This document shows, piece after piece, positions 47,721 through 59,260 of a stretch of 64,000 nucleotides of DNA; positions within the stretch are counted from its first letter, which is position 1, and every line of letters begins with the position of its first letter. The DNA comes from Opisthorchis felineus (Eukaryota; Platyhelminthes; Trematoda; Opisthorchiida; Opisthorchiidae): positions 528,893 through 592,892 of the forward strand of contig SJOL01008365.1 of NCBI GenBank assembly GCA_004794785.1, given 5' to 3'. The position numbers were made by a program, and so were the translations under genes. Below the pieces are notes generated by a model. It saw only the letters and a program-made list of their open reading frames with translations, did no database searches and had not been told where the DNA came from.

Positions 47721-49258
47721 CATGTTCAGTATATGTGCGTGTACGTGTACATATCTGTTATAACAAACTACGGGGTGACCTACTACTGCTGACTTCATAA
47801 ACCGATTATTCGCCACGGTTAATTCGCCTATGAAATCTGCCATTCTTTCAGGCATACAGAGGATTTGTTCAATGGCCCCCTTTAATCTGTGAGCCCTGGT
47901 GGCATACGAAACCAATCCATATAGTCTCTCAAACTGTTCAGAGTCGTATTCAAGCTTTCAAACTTGTGACCTGATTGATGATCCTGTGAGTTGGCTTACT
48001 TAATGGCTTGAAGAGGTGAAGTGATAATCTTTGTACTGCCCATTCTAGGCCTAATTTAAGTAGTCACCTTATCTTTATTAAACTGCATGACCCTACCATC
48101 CGCTGAGATTGGTTGGATCCGGGTTGGCAACTGTCTGTTTCCAGTGCTTGAGGCAACATTTGGTAAACTTATGCTGATGACTAACCTTCTGGTTAGGTTT
48201 TGTCGGAAAGCTCTTTGATTGGGGTTCCTAATCGTCTTCGTCACTGAGCTGGAACATCTGGAAAGTACCCTAGATAAAACACCAAACTAAGTTCCAACCA
48301 CAATCTAGTTTCTCACCGCACCTTTCGTCACCTGAAGACACTGGCGCTGACATCCTTTTTACTGCAGACAACGGGATGAATAAATGAAACTCTGCTACTA
48401 CCAGCATCTTCAATAGTTCGTTATTAGTACTTCTTACATCCTCTCTCAATCCTTCTGGGGTTGGTCCTCTGCGGAGCAACAGGCTCTGTTTTTGCTACTT
48501 TTTCTGTCCCTAATAATGATAAGGACGAGAATGAGGTGTGGATATATTTGTACCTAGTCAAGTAAAGTATTGGAGCCCATTCTCAGGAGATTCAATGGAT
48601 CGCCTTAAGTTCGCAAGCTATTCACATTGCTGGTTCCTCCGGCATACTAGAAATTTGGACGCCTGCCAAAGTTTCCACTGTCATTTTTCACTTACATCGT
48701 TCCAGATTAAATATTCGAAGTGTGTCTTGGAAGCGTGTAAAAAATATCCTATTTCCAGTCTGAATAGATGTGTATGGACGTTTTCTGAGTCTTTGAAAGT
48801 TACCACGAAATGTCCACTTAAAGGATAGCTTTTTCTTCCATACAAACTTTCAGGTACGTTGGAAGTGCCAGGTTCCAGGGCACATCGAAGCAGCTTGACC
48901 ACGTTTTTAACACAAGTTGGACCTACATCATTTCTTTGGACTGTGAAGTAAACCAAACTCAAAGAACGGTAAGAGATGCAAGGAAATGAACTAACAGAGA
49001 AGAATGAAGTTGATATTTGAAGCTGAGTCCCAGAGTTTAGCATTCAGCGAGGCTTATCAAAAGTTTTATACGTACAAATGAGTTTTGCTTTCCGGTTGCT
49101 TCTCCACAGCACTATAAGCCATTAGGATTCCTGATTAACAAAATGCTTTGCTACCACAAGTTCAGGAGCTGTTTTTTAGCGAGGTGTCGTGTTCCATCAA
49201 GCAAAATAATCCTTAGCGAACTATGGTTTACTCTCCCCCTCTCAAACCCTATGTGTAA
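47721..49258. other. Unassigned stretch
   Basis: Two opposite overlapping frames (48538-48828 plus and 48681-49043 minus, 96 and 120 residues) have no recognised family. Nothing else seen. Confidence 0.4.
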
Positions 49259-49418
49259 TGTTCAGCGATATCCTAAATATTGTACCAGCCGAAGCGTAAA
49301 CCAGCCTTTGTACAGCCCATTCGGTTGAGGAATTTCATAAACGAGAGATCCAGCTGGGTTTCAGCTGATTCTTTCGTTTAAACCTCATTATTGCAGAAAT
49401 GAGTGTATTTTGCCGAGA
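49259..49418 (-). repeat. Family H copy without hammerhead
   Basis: Spacer block ('GCGATATCC..AATATTG'), 'CAGCCTTTGTACAGCCCATT' and then a well kept Y arm beginning ATAAACGAGAGATCCAGCTG and ending 'GAAATGAGTGTATTTTGCC'. Only the middle of the unit is present. Confidence 0.65.
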
Positions 49419-49695
49419 TTATTAACGAGTTCCTTACTCCTCAAATCGAGAGGCATCTGTCATGGTGCTGCCAATAAGTTTGATCGAGACTCTTAGATGG
49501 TCTAGTATCAGTTTCATTAATACTGGGGTTCATCGTGTGTGGAATAGTTCTTCGATTTTCTTGCAGTCTTGGTTGAACACTGAATAGGGAACTTGTGGAG
49601 ATGAACACTTGTTTGAAGATAAGATGGCGTTAACTAGAAGAATACTTTCACAACTTGAATGTCATTTCGAGTTCAACAGAAAGTGGCCCTTTGCA

Positions 49696-49786
49696 GCACT
49701 TCCGAATAATTAATATAGCAAAAGAGAGATTAAGCTGAGATTCTTGTAATTCTCCCGTAATCACCATCCTAATTTTCAGTTGGGTG
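49696..49786 (-). repeat. Family H, decayed arm
   Basis: 'GCAGCACTTCCGAATAATTA' followed by 'AAAGAGAGATTAAGCTGAGA' and 'CTCCCGTAATCACC' correspond to the spacer end and an arm of the family, at lower identity than other copies. Confidence 0.4.
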
Positions 49787-52700
49787 TTTATCTCCAATAT
49801 CAGCGTGGTACCTTCAAGGCGATCTTGAGAGTTGGAAAACTAGCTCTTTCATTGAAAGACGGAACACAAAAGACAGAAACATCTCACGAAGTGTTCAAAT
49901 CCCCTGCCGCACACCAACCGCCGAGCATGTTCGTGGGATTTTACAGAATTTAGCATAGGCACCGACAGCACCCTAAGAATACACCTGACACCCCGCAAAC
50001 CACATTACTTCGGATGAAAGCTGGCTTCAAATGTGAAATATGTTAGGGGGATTGCAGTGCCGCCCACATAAAAGAAACTAGCAGATAGCTGAAAGCACGT
50101 GTAGCAAATCACAAAGCACATACGCGCTTTCCACCTTGAAATCCCCTCAACACCAAAACCTGGAGGAAGAATGAGCCACCAATCCGGTGAAAAACCAAGG
50201 TGTTTTACTCAACAAGGATCAGTTGCTTCCAAGTAGTCTATCACTACAAGCCCTGGGGTGCTGAGTAGATGCTTCGGCAGTTTACACAGGCCACATGTTT
50301 TAATCGGAACGGCAACCAGCTCATATCCGCTTTGTGGTCAGGTTTATCAACATCAACAAATGGCATGACTAGCTGACCATTTTAACCAATTAGAAAAACC
50401 GATGTGTGCTGATCTCACACACAGTATCGGTCGATTATTGTGCCGTTGGTCTTTTATGCTTCCGATTATTCTGCTCTTGATGAGGGCCACCAACAGAAAT
50501 ACCGACGGTTTGCTCTTCACTGATAATCTTTCCAACTAGCGCTTCAGCCAAAACAAATCACGTAGGATCTTGTGTGTATGACTTATGTGGTGTTTCTGGC
50601 GCTTTCTTCGTCAAATAGTGCCAGTGGAGCGGTGTAGAGGAAACGGTTTTCGCCTCAACCCTAGAAGTTCTACACAACCTCATATGAGTTACGCGATATC
50701 CCTTCGTGCTGGGATTTCCTCCGTCTTCCGCAATATTTTTTTTAAACTACAGTGGCCAGTGTTCTCTAGTTTGAATAAGTTTGACCATGCGCCTAAATTC
50801 CATGTTGAAACCGTGCGCGTATCCATGTCAAAAGTTTAAAGAACATTTAATGCTACGAGTAAAAGCAATAGACTAAATCAGGTATGAGTTAAAGAGTTGC
50901 TCTACGTTCCTTGTCAGTATCCAAGCGTACATTAAACAGCTCGTCACTGTTGTTACTATTGCTAATCTATTCCTCGGCCGAGGTGCTTTGACCTTCGGTC
51001 CAAACCAGACGCATCATGTCTGGTTTTAGTTGCCGTGACAGAGCTGTGACCACCTCGGGCAATGTGTGGTGTCACATTCCAATAGAGAGTTTATTTGAGG
51101 GATCTTTTCACTGATATTCGACAAACTAAATATAAATGATCTCATTTTTAGATATTCTATGTATTGCGCCAGAGGAACTTTAGCTATTGAAATCTGTGCA
51201 CAGAATTGCGAAATAATGGACCTCAGTGATTCCTCAGGTTTGGGATTACATCAATTTCAAATGATAAAACTTAGTTTCGGGGATGAACTTGTCACCATGC
51301 AACGATAACAAAGGTTGTCTACCTGAAAACTCCTCAAAAGTGAATGACTATTTTGGTGCTAGCTTGCCGATCAGCGGAATCCTAGTTCCTGCAGGGAGGC
51401 TATTTCACTTGAAACTGTTCATTAGCGGACTTCCAATTCACAAGGTCAGGTGTTCTCCACACAACATATTCTATATTGGCGCGCACTCAACTAAATTTTC
51501 TTTTCAGACAACGAAACATTCTTTGAGTTTTCAATGGCATAAACTGTGGATTTAAGTTCCAGTTCCCTCGATAAATCATCTCCTGTCTGTCTACCTAAAA
51601 TATTTTCCCAATAGAGTTCGTTTGATGCATGCATCTTAATGGCTGCGGTTCTTGGCGGCTGAGCAGCCGAACAATTAAGTGACTGACGAAAGCGAAACAG
51701 ATAAGATTTGACGTTTATTTTGGTAAAAATCCTGGTCACTAAAATTTTCAGGTTACAATTAGATTACATTCTGTTTACTCCGGTAAGCGGCCTTACAATG
51801 CTGTTGGAAGAGAACCTTGGGCTCTTCCGACTTGATGGGAGAGAATAGCGTTTGTTTCTAGTTGTCCGCTGAGCGGGAATTTTGTCCTCTCACTGATATA
51901 TAAAGAGTTGGCGGTGCCATGCGCTAACAGTGTAGTGAATGGGCCTTTTTTACGTGTGCTCACACTATTACCCTACTGAGAAGTTCTGACGTGCACCAAC
52001 AGAAGCAAAACTTGAGTTTAATGCGTTTTTGGCGCATACAAACAAGGAATACTCCGTCACAGGGACCTTGCATTCCGACTGCACTGCTTCGGAATGAGTT
52101 TATTTTTGTTCGGGTGAAGGAGCTGAAGCTGTATCTTGGCATTAGGCAGTATGTTTTTCGCAGCATTGTATTAAGTTTCATGTCAGCATTTCCCTTTAAG
52201 TCAGTTACCGATTGGTCCGTCGGGTGCACTCCTATCTTGATTATGGATGGTAGTGTTGTGGCTGTTATGTACTATTGTACTATTGTACTACTGTGTACTT
52301 TCCTCTTTAGTTAGTTAGATAAACGTTGCAAGCATTCGCGTTTTACGATTTCACCTGATTAATCTGAGAGCTGCCGTCGTAATTCTGTCACTTGCCTTGA
52401 CTATCTGGACTACGATAGCCAGTGATGGGGCTTCCTAATTAAAAGAAGTCTGATGGTAGATACAACACGGTCAAGAAGTCTAACACTGCCATTGCATTGG
52501 GTAACCCAAAGTTCATACATTCTGAATCACAGTCGTAAAAGTTTCTTGGATTATGGTCAACTCGGAAAAACGCCTGACCACTGTTACCCTAAGACGTGAC
52601 AAACCCTTACTTCTCTCTTTCACCGAAAACACGTGTGACGATCTAAGAGGGAGACAATACAGTGCGTTGTACATTGAGCAGCACCGGGTACCTTGCCAAG

Positions 52701-52850
52701 CACTGTTTTGGTTTAATTCCCTTTGGAGGACTCAGACGACACATGCTCGGATGAATCTGTGGTGAAAAATTTCTGACACGGAAAATCGAAAGATTCCAAT
52801 ATTGTATCAGACATCATTAATCAGGCCGGGAAGTAAAAAACGCCCATAAC
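49787..52850. other. Unassigned stretch
   Basis: Contains a small tandem TACTATTGTACTATTGTAC at about 52270-52288. The 107-residue frame at 51991-52314 ends in a hydrophobic segment but shows no family resemblance. Confidence 0.4.
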
Positions 52851-52979
52851 ACTTCCCCTGTCAGCTGTCAATCACATAGGACCAATCCAAAAATACTTCA
52901 GACCGTCTGCAGTAATGATGTCCTCGAATCTGGGCACTGTATCAGAGTGTGATCACATGAAAACATGGATTGAGCATCA

Positions 52980-54000
52980 GACATGTTTACCTAGCAGGAC
53001 ATTAAAAACGAAAAAGCACTCCTTCAGCGCCACCCCAATCTATTCCTATGCTTACAGCATAGCGACCGATTGTCACGACCACGTGTGCGAGTAGCTCTCT
53101 AAAACAGGGGTACTGATTTATATTGTCTGGAATTCAGTTGGTGATAACTGGTATAGGACCCAGCGATCACTCGAAGAACGGAAGCTGATAATGAAAACCC
53201 TTCATTTTCAAGACTCCAAATATTTGACCGTCTGAATAGCTTATTATGTATATCTTTAAATGAGGGACTCAAACGTGCCACTTCGATCGGTAAAACTTAC
53301 GGGGACACCGAGAACTACTAGTTAGGTAATTACGCAGCCCTCGGCCAACAATTAACCCATCACAATTGTGCTCTGAAGGCGGGCCTCTGGAAGAGTTATG
53401 GTGTATTTCATAGCCTTCCAAAATCACTCTGTAGATGAGGAAAACCAGGTTGATCACTTCGGAGAACTATTACCAATGTGGTCAACGAAGCCAGTTGACG
53501 CATCCCAAACATTGTATGGTATTAAATTTGGCAGACAGCGATGACACGTTCTTTTCTTTATGTCTGTTATGTTTAGCAATAAAGTGAGTTTGCTACGAAA
53601 GATTGCTATGTCGACCACTTAGGAATTCAAGCAGGTGTAATTTGTTGCACACAAGATTGGGCGTGAAAGTGCGCGGATCCTGTTATGGTTGACATGCATG
53701 CAATAGATTTTCATGTCACAAGAGCTATCCCAAAATTGAAGTAAATTCGGATGGCTATGTAAGAGAGTAAGTGCGCGTGCAAGCAAGTAAGTTAGTCTGC
53801 AATTAGGCGTGTAAACTAGTAGGACATGAAGTAATGACGGAAGGGGAGAAAGAAGGAAGAAACTAGATGAAGAGGGAAGAAGCTCTGGAAAATAATCCTC
53901 AGTGACGATGAAGTTTCGGTCACGAAGTTCGTGAAAATAAACGGAAGCGAGCGCTGCAGCTGGAACGCATTATTAACGATATCAGCCACGACTGACCACG
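52980..54000 (+). repeat. Repeat B, inverted copy 2
   Basis: Plus-strand counterpart of 39258-40268, beginning CCTAGCAGGACATTAAAAAC at about 52990 and ending after the 'CTGCAGCTGGAACGC' and 'AACGATATCAGCC' blocks at about 53990. A more diverged stretch before it (52860-52980) shows blocks of module A (for example 'CACATG....CATG.ATTGAGCATCA'). It is followed within about 130 bases by a LINE endonuclease remnant on the same strand. Confidence 0.85.
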
Positions 54001-54129
54001 ACTGAAGGCAACTCAATTTATCCACGGTTTACCCTCCAGGCGTCAGGTGATCCAGAAGGGTCTCCTTATCCTCTAAATGGTGTGAATATTTCGTTAAGTA
54101 CGAGAGCTGAGGGCACTGTTTGACTGGAT

Positions 54130-54480
54130 TCTTGAAATGTGTAGAGTGCGTGCAGTTAGACTTTCCGGGTTCGTCAGAATCCGAAACCAGCAACCCCAAA
54201 CCAGAAATATCGAAGTTTACACCCCAACAAACTGTAGCAGTATCGCTGGCAAAGATGTTTCCAGTAAAGAACCTTCAAGGACTCTGTGGATGGAAAAGTG
54301 TAGGGACATCAGTATTCTGACTGGCAATTTGAATGGCCATTTGGGAAGAATCAACACGACTGAGAGCCATCTTGGCGAAGGATTTTGGATGAATGATTCC
54401 TGATTCGACAAAGTCAGTTGCTTCCCACAACTGCCACCATCTATCAGTCGAATGCATAATCTTTCAGTAAAAGGACTTTA
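54130..54480 (+). pseudogene. LINE endonuclease remnant (second element)
   Basis: Reads, mainly in one frame (54137-54403), RNIEVYTPTNCSS, then DISILTGNLNGHLGRINTTESHLGEGF. These match the APE-type endonuclease blocks YAPTDCSS and GD(L/M)NAQVGR of flatworm LINEs; the first element at 6.8 kb has related but clearly different sequence here, so this is another subfamily. GDLN is changed to GNLN and a stop follows after 'MNDS'. Only about 110 codons remain, and no reverse transcriptase follows. Its position just after repeat B on the same strand suggests B may be the 5' untranslated part of this LINE. Confidence 0.7.
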
Positions 54481-55984
54481 TGCATTTCACTGAAGCCATT
54501 ATTCAACTATCTTGGGATGAGACTCGGTTGTTGCGTACACAAGCAGTAAAGTGGTAAAGTAGCAATAGTGGTAGTAAAGAAAGTGTGGGACAAGTTTCCG
54601 AATAGACTGACATCATTTGTGTTTCCCCCATTTTTGCGCACATCAGCTTGGTGAAGGTGGCACGAATCCTTTGGTTAGGATTTATATGCTGCCACGTCCA
54701 AAACTATGTTCCTCAACAGGAGCAATGATCTCGCACACTATTTAAATGGCTGGAGCATTTTTATTGCTCCATGGCTGAGAAAATCCGGCTGATTCGAAAG
54801 CAAACAAGTGTGGAATGGTGCAAAACCTGATTTTAAACGTTACTGACTTGTTGTTTCTTCGCTAAAATGAATTTCCCTTCCAATTGCCCACCTATATCAC
54901 GCACATTCTTCGAATATTCTCCGAACGTTCATGAGTAAGTACTTAAGAAATAAAATTTGATTGCCCATCATATCTGATGGGCACCTATCCGTTTCCATTG
55001 TTCCTAAACCCTCCGTCATTGAGTCTTAGGGTAGTTTGTCGTTGGAACTTTGCGTTATTTGCTGTCCATCCTACTTTATCAGGACAACATGGATTGATGT
55101 TCCGAGAGAACTCAAGTAGTTCGTATGCAGTAAGGTGTCAGCGTCGAATGGTATACATTGCAACCAGAGACTTTGGCAACTGGGATTTTACTTATGGATT
55201 TCAGTGACCTACGCGATCATTGAGAGTCACTCAGTACAGAATTGTCTTAAGTTAAGAAAAACGGATAGGAACGAGCCAAGTGTCCTTAAAGACCCGATGT
55301 CCGGGAGCATTATGGTTGTTCGAAAAGTTGCAGGTACATTAAACTGTATACGATTGGGTCGTTGTAAACCAGTGTGGCTGTTATAATCCATCGTAACCGA
55401 AAACGTACAGTAAAGTACATCATAGTAAAAAATTCGTCTTTTAGGTAAAAAACGTGTAGATATTTCTGTATAGATTGGCTGTACTGTGAAGTAATGCGAC
55501 AGTAGTGAAACTACAGTAAGGGGAAGTGAAATAAAGTGAACAACACTATTCAAAATTGAAACGCGCATCAGTTTTACTGTCCCATTGCTTAAAATGTGCA
55601 AGGTAGTGGTTCCTGTAGGAGTGCAAACCTCTTCTCTTAGGCGTTGATGATTGCCGTGAAGTGCTAAAACTGGCATGTACCTGGAGCTTTCCATAATCTG
55701 GTCATGATATCAAGCCTTTCGCCTAACCACATAAGTACTATTTTCATTTGAATTCGATAGAGCGAGTCCAAAATGGTTGTTTAGTTTGTAAAAGTGCATA
55801 CCCTTCGTACTGTCAACACTTGGAACATTCCCGGAAGTGATATTGGCTGCACAGGAGATTATTTTCAACGGTTTATTGACTGAGCTTATGGACCGACGAA
55901 CTGACCTAACAACCTAAGATACTGAGGTGGAGCTATGCATTTCTTTACAAATAAAGTTGGTGTTACTAGTAATATACGACTACG
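54481..55984. other. Unassigned stretch
   Basis: A 155-residue minus-strand frame (55227-55694) has no recognised motif. A small perfect hairpin (TGGAGCA, 7-nt loop, TGCTCCA) lies at 54751-54771. Nothing else recognised. Confidence 0.4.
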
Positions 55985-56126
55985 AGGACAAACGTTTGAC
56001 TAAAATGCCATATCCACGCGCTGAACCATCTCCTCGTGCTGCCGACCGAACAACTCGGACGTCAGTGTCGATGAGCTAAGAGTTCAGCAACTTCAGACAG
56101 CGCCAATCGCTCTATTTGGCTACAAT

Positions 56127-56624
56127 GTGCTGGTTACTTTTGACAGTGTACAACACGAATCATTTGGCGCCTCCTCACCAGTTTCAACCAGTACACATCA
56201 GAGATTCGTGGGGCTCATGTATGTGGAATGTGAAGAGTTTTGCAAATCGAAAGCTGGCTTGGTAGCCCATCGTCGAGTTTACGTTCATGAAACTGTTGGC
56301 ACAAACGTGGTCGCATAATTGGCCTGCATTAAGTATTCTCGTCTTCCTCCAACGAAGACTGGTCTGAGTCCACACGGCCGACATGCATACCCCACTCAGA
56401 TCAATGCAGATAAGCTTGGCGAAGTGAGGAATTATGGTGTCCGCTGGTCCCAACAAGAGTCACAATCACTCTTGCGCATGGCTAAGAATCTATATCCGTC
56501 CTGTGACACGCAAACCACGCTGGTCGTGAGACTGGAGCAATATTTTCCTGATCGGTCGGCTATCAGCATCAAAACCAGGTTACGGGTGCTTAACTGGCAA
56601 GCAAAATTGGACGAATTGTCATGA
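56127..56624 (+). pseudogene. R2-like N-terminal zinc fingers and Myb segment
   Basis: Would bind target DNA. Finger 1 (56220-56288) keeps Cys (56229-56231), KSKAGLVAHRR and both His, but the first Cys position is Tyr. An in-frame TAA at 56316-56318 follows. Finger 2 (56325-56390) keeps its first Cys, TKTGLSPHGRH and one His, but its second Cys and last His positions are Tyr. The Myb-like part reads VRWSQQES ... LEQYFPDRSAISIKTR, the usual W...F.P.R....IK pattern. Each Tyr change is one transition from the expected codon, as expected for decay. Confidence 0.78.
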
Positions 56625-56889
56625 TCAAACCATCAGTCAAACAGTGGCCCATTCCTCAGAAGCTGATGACTATAGCATCTGGTTTAAACAAACCATGGAT
56701 TGCGCCCTGTCATTCCTGGAGTCCCACGCCGACAGTTCTCTTGTTAGTGTGGACCTTCGGGCATTTGCCAGAGGGTTGCAGTCTGGTATGACGGTACCGG
56801 GGCAAGTCCTGTCACTTATGGACCTCCACGCCTCTAAGGCATTTCCCTCATGGGGATCCTGTCTCCCGGCGCCGTCGTCAGCTAGCCCA

Positions 56890-58080
56890 TCGTGTTCCGG
56901 CTAACCGAAAGCAGATCCGCCGAGGCAACTACGTCGCCATCCAGACCCTATACCACCAAAGACGGAAAGACAGAGCAGCTGCTGTGCTCGATGGGCGGAA
57001 GAAGGACATATAAAAAGGTAACAGCGGCCTACCTCTGGATACCGAGCAGTATTGGAAACAGGTGCTCTCTGTTCCAAAGCACGTGGATAGTCGGCCAAAT
57101 CGCGCAGTGCTACCATCCGAATGGAGTTTGATCGAGACAATTTCAGATAAGAAACTCGGCCGTACGATCCGTTTGATGGGCAATTCCTCCCCAGGCCTAG
57201 ACAAGCTCACATCCAGGATGCTTCACTGGTTCAGTGCCAACGCCCTTGCTGGGTATTCAACTTCTACTAGCTGGGGGTTGTCCGCCGCATCTGTGTCGTG
57301 CTCATATTACCCTAGTTCCGAAGGTCCAAAAGCCGACTCCACCGGATCAACTGAGACCGATCTCTGTGCAAACCATTCTTGTTCGATACTTTCATAGGTA
57401 CTTGCTCATCGCTGGAGTCGTAGATTACAACTTCCCGCACTCCAGTTTGCATTTTTACACCGAGACGGTTGCTTGAAAGCTACATCGCTGTTACACCCCA
57501 TGCTTCGCCACTTATCAGCGACTGCTTCTAACATCAGCATGGCGTTTGTTGATATCCCGAAAGCTTCTGATTTGCTTTTGAAAGACACAATTGTCAGATC
57601 TGCCAAGGCGTTTGGAGCACCATCACCCCTAGTTTGATACATCGCACCGTTCTATGAGAATGCTGTAGCAGTTTTCCACAATTCCGAGGTCCACTGTCAC
57701 AGAGGTGTGAGGCAGGGAGATTCACTCTTCCCAATATTGTTCAACACGGCAATGAATGAGGTTCTTGGACTGTCTATGTCGCAACTAGGATCGTTTTGCC
57801 TTCGCTGACGACTTGGTCGTGTGTGCAAAAAGTCAGGCTCACCTTAAAGCCTGAAGCCTCAAAGTTTAAAGCTACTACGGTCGAGTTGGGCGGAGCTGAT
57901 ATGATGATCAACGCCCGAAAGATGAAAGCGATGGTGATTTTTGGGAACAATGAACATCGAGCGACAGCGTTCTCACTCGAACCTTTTTGCTTCACCGAGG
58001 AACTCATCAATCCTTTGGGTCCGACAGACACTGTGACATATCCGGGCATCCCCTTTCCTCCAAAGGGGAAAGGAGTCTGA
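56890..58080 (+). pseudogene. R2-like reverse transcriptase domain, frameshifted
   Basis: Across frames: NYVAIQTLYHQRRKDRAAAV and DTEQYWKQVL ahead of the RT; TSRMLHW with SSPGLDKL (about 57185-57230); LVPKVQKPTPPDQLRPISVQ (about 57310-57370); AFVDIPKASD (57541-57570, motif A, where KAFD is usual); GVRQGDSLFPILFNT (57701 onward); and FADDLVV (57801-57821), with both catalytic Asp present. At least three frame changes separate these motifs, so no functional enzyme is made, but the key Asp residues are kept. Confidence 0.83.
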
Positions 58081-58215
58081 AATCACGGAGAGCAGCTGCT
58101 CAAAACGCTTGATGAGGTGAGCCGCATCAAAGACTGGCGATCACAAGGAATTACCTGATACCGAGGCTGACATATTCGTCCTTACTCGGCCAAGTCCACT
58201 GACACTCTCAAAAGG

Positions 58216-59235
58216 TTGAATAATTACACCAGGCAAACTATTCGTGGCCGGCTACATTTACTGAAGGACACCCCGATCAGCTACATTCGTACCGATAAAC
58301 AACATATGGGACTTGGTATGCAAAGTGTAAGTGCAACCATCCTGATGCAGCGGAGAGCACGTATGGAGAAGTTCCTCTGCAACCAGCGCCATGAACTACG
58401 CAATACGGTCGACGGTTCCGCATTTGGTAAGGTTGTCCGGGATCTCAGACTTCCGGTTCGAGTGTATTTTGCATGTGTAAACACTAAAGAAGATCTGGTG
58501 GCTGCTTGGGGCAATAGTCTACCCAACAGTGTTGACGGTCGCGGTTTACGAGAGTTGGTCGCTTCGCCCCTTTTGAATCGATGGCTTGTGTTTCAAAAAC
58601 GAATGTTACCTCGGATACCTATCTGCGGTATCCAGCTCCGGTGCAACCTGCTTAGGACGAGAGTTAGAAGCGTTCGGCGTGGTCACGGTGGCCAGACGAT
58701 CTTCTGTCATGGAAAATGTGGTCAAACGGAGGGTTTGGTACATAGTCTGCAGTCCTACTGTATCACACATGATGCTAGATGTAATCGTCATAATCGGTTT
58801 ACAATGGAACTCGCGAAACGTCTCCATCGCCTGGAGTACACCGTCTTCGAGGAGTTGAGAGCACCGATGCCGACGTCGTTCATCGAGCCTGACCTAATCG
58901 CTATTCAGGAGCTTCAAGCAACTGTGATGGACGTAAGCATAGTCCCCGATGTGGGCGGAGTGACTGTGTGGAATGAGAAGAGGCAGAAGTATGGTGCTGA
59001 TGATTGTTCCCTCACCATAATCTCAGCCCTACGTGCAATCGGTCGTGATGCCAACTTTTTGGTCCACCAGCAGATAATCGTTTCTTATCGAGGGGTCTGC
59101 TTTCTTCAATCCGCCAAGGCTGTAATTGGACTGATACTTCCCAAAGTCACAGTCAGTGACTTGTGTTTGCTCGCTATTTTGGGCTCTCTGTGTACCTGGG
59201 ACACTTTTATGCGTGGTAAATGGCGTTGCCATTGA
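58216..59235 (+). CDS. R2-like C-terminal frame: CCHC knuckle and restriction-like endonuclease
   Basis: An uninterrupted 339-codon frame, the longest plus-strand frame in the window. Residues 1-60 match the post-RT thumb (LLKDTPISYIRTD). The zinc knuckle is C164-x3-C168-x7-H176-x5-C182, followed by THDARCNRHN, which is the conserved R2 CCHC region. The endonuclease shows EPD at 224-226 (D226), VMDV with D239, and K255/K258 in NEKRQKYG, the PD-(D/E)xK arrangement that nicks the target strand. No start signal is expected here, because the frame is part of a larger polyprotein. Survival of an open frame while the RT is broken may reflect chance or slower decay. Whether it is expressed is unknown. 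Confidence 0.8.
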   Translation: MNNYTRQTIRGRLHLLKDTPISYIRTDKQHMGLGMQSVSATILMQRRARMEKFLCNQRHELRNTVDGSAFGKVVRDLRLPVRVYFACVNTKEDLVAAWGNSLPNSVDGRGLRELVASPLLNRWLVFQKRMLPRIPICGIQLRCNLLRTRVRSVRRGHGGQTIFCHGKCGQTEGLVHSLQSYCITHDARCNRHNRFTMELAKRLHRLEYTVFEELRAPMPTSFIEPDLIAIQELQATVMDVSIVPDVGGVTVWNEKRQKYGADDCSLTIISALRAIGRDANFLVHQQIIVSYRGVCFLQSAKAVIGLILPKVTVSDLCLLAILGSLCTWDTFMRGKWRCH

Positions 59236-59260
59236 TTTTCACACCTGACCCAACATGACG

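Larger units (their letters stand above)
55985..59260 (+). mobile_element. R2-like non-LTR retrotransposon, decayed
   Basis: Single-ORF architecture in the order expected of the R2 clade: N-terminal C2H2 zinc fingers (56220-56390), a Myb-like DNA-binding segment (about 56440-56600), a linker, reverse transcriptase (about 56900-58080), a thumb, a CCHC knuckle and a restriction-like endonuclease (58216-59235). The frame shifts several times in the RT. R2 elements normally sit in 28S rDNA, but I see no 28S sequence on either side and a Frizzled exon lies 3 kb away. Ends are approximate. Related RLE-type clades such as NeSL or HERO are alternatives, though the zinc finger plus Myb plus CCHC-RLE set fits R2 best. 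Confidence 0.85.

Noticed and set aside
53099..54025. Open frames inside repeat B
   Set aside because: The same sequence at 39.3-40.3 kb does not keep them open, and there is no domain; treated as repeat.
54751..54771. Perfect 7-bp hairpin resembling a bacterial terminator
   Set aside because: The DNA is eukaryotic and no gene ends there; short hairpins are expected by chance.
55227..55694. 155-residue minus-strand open frame
   Set aside because: No recognisable motif, no splice signals and no supporting context; length alone is compatible with chance.
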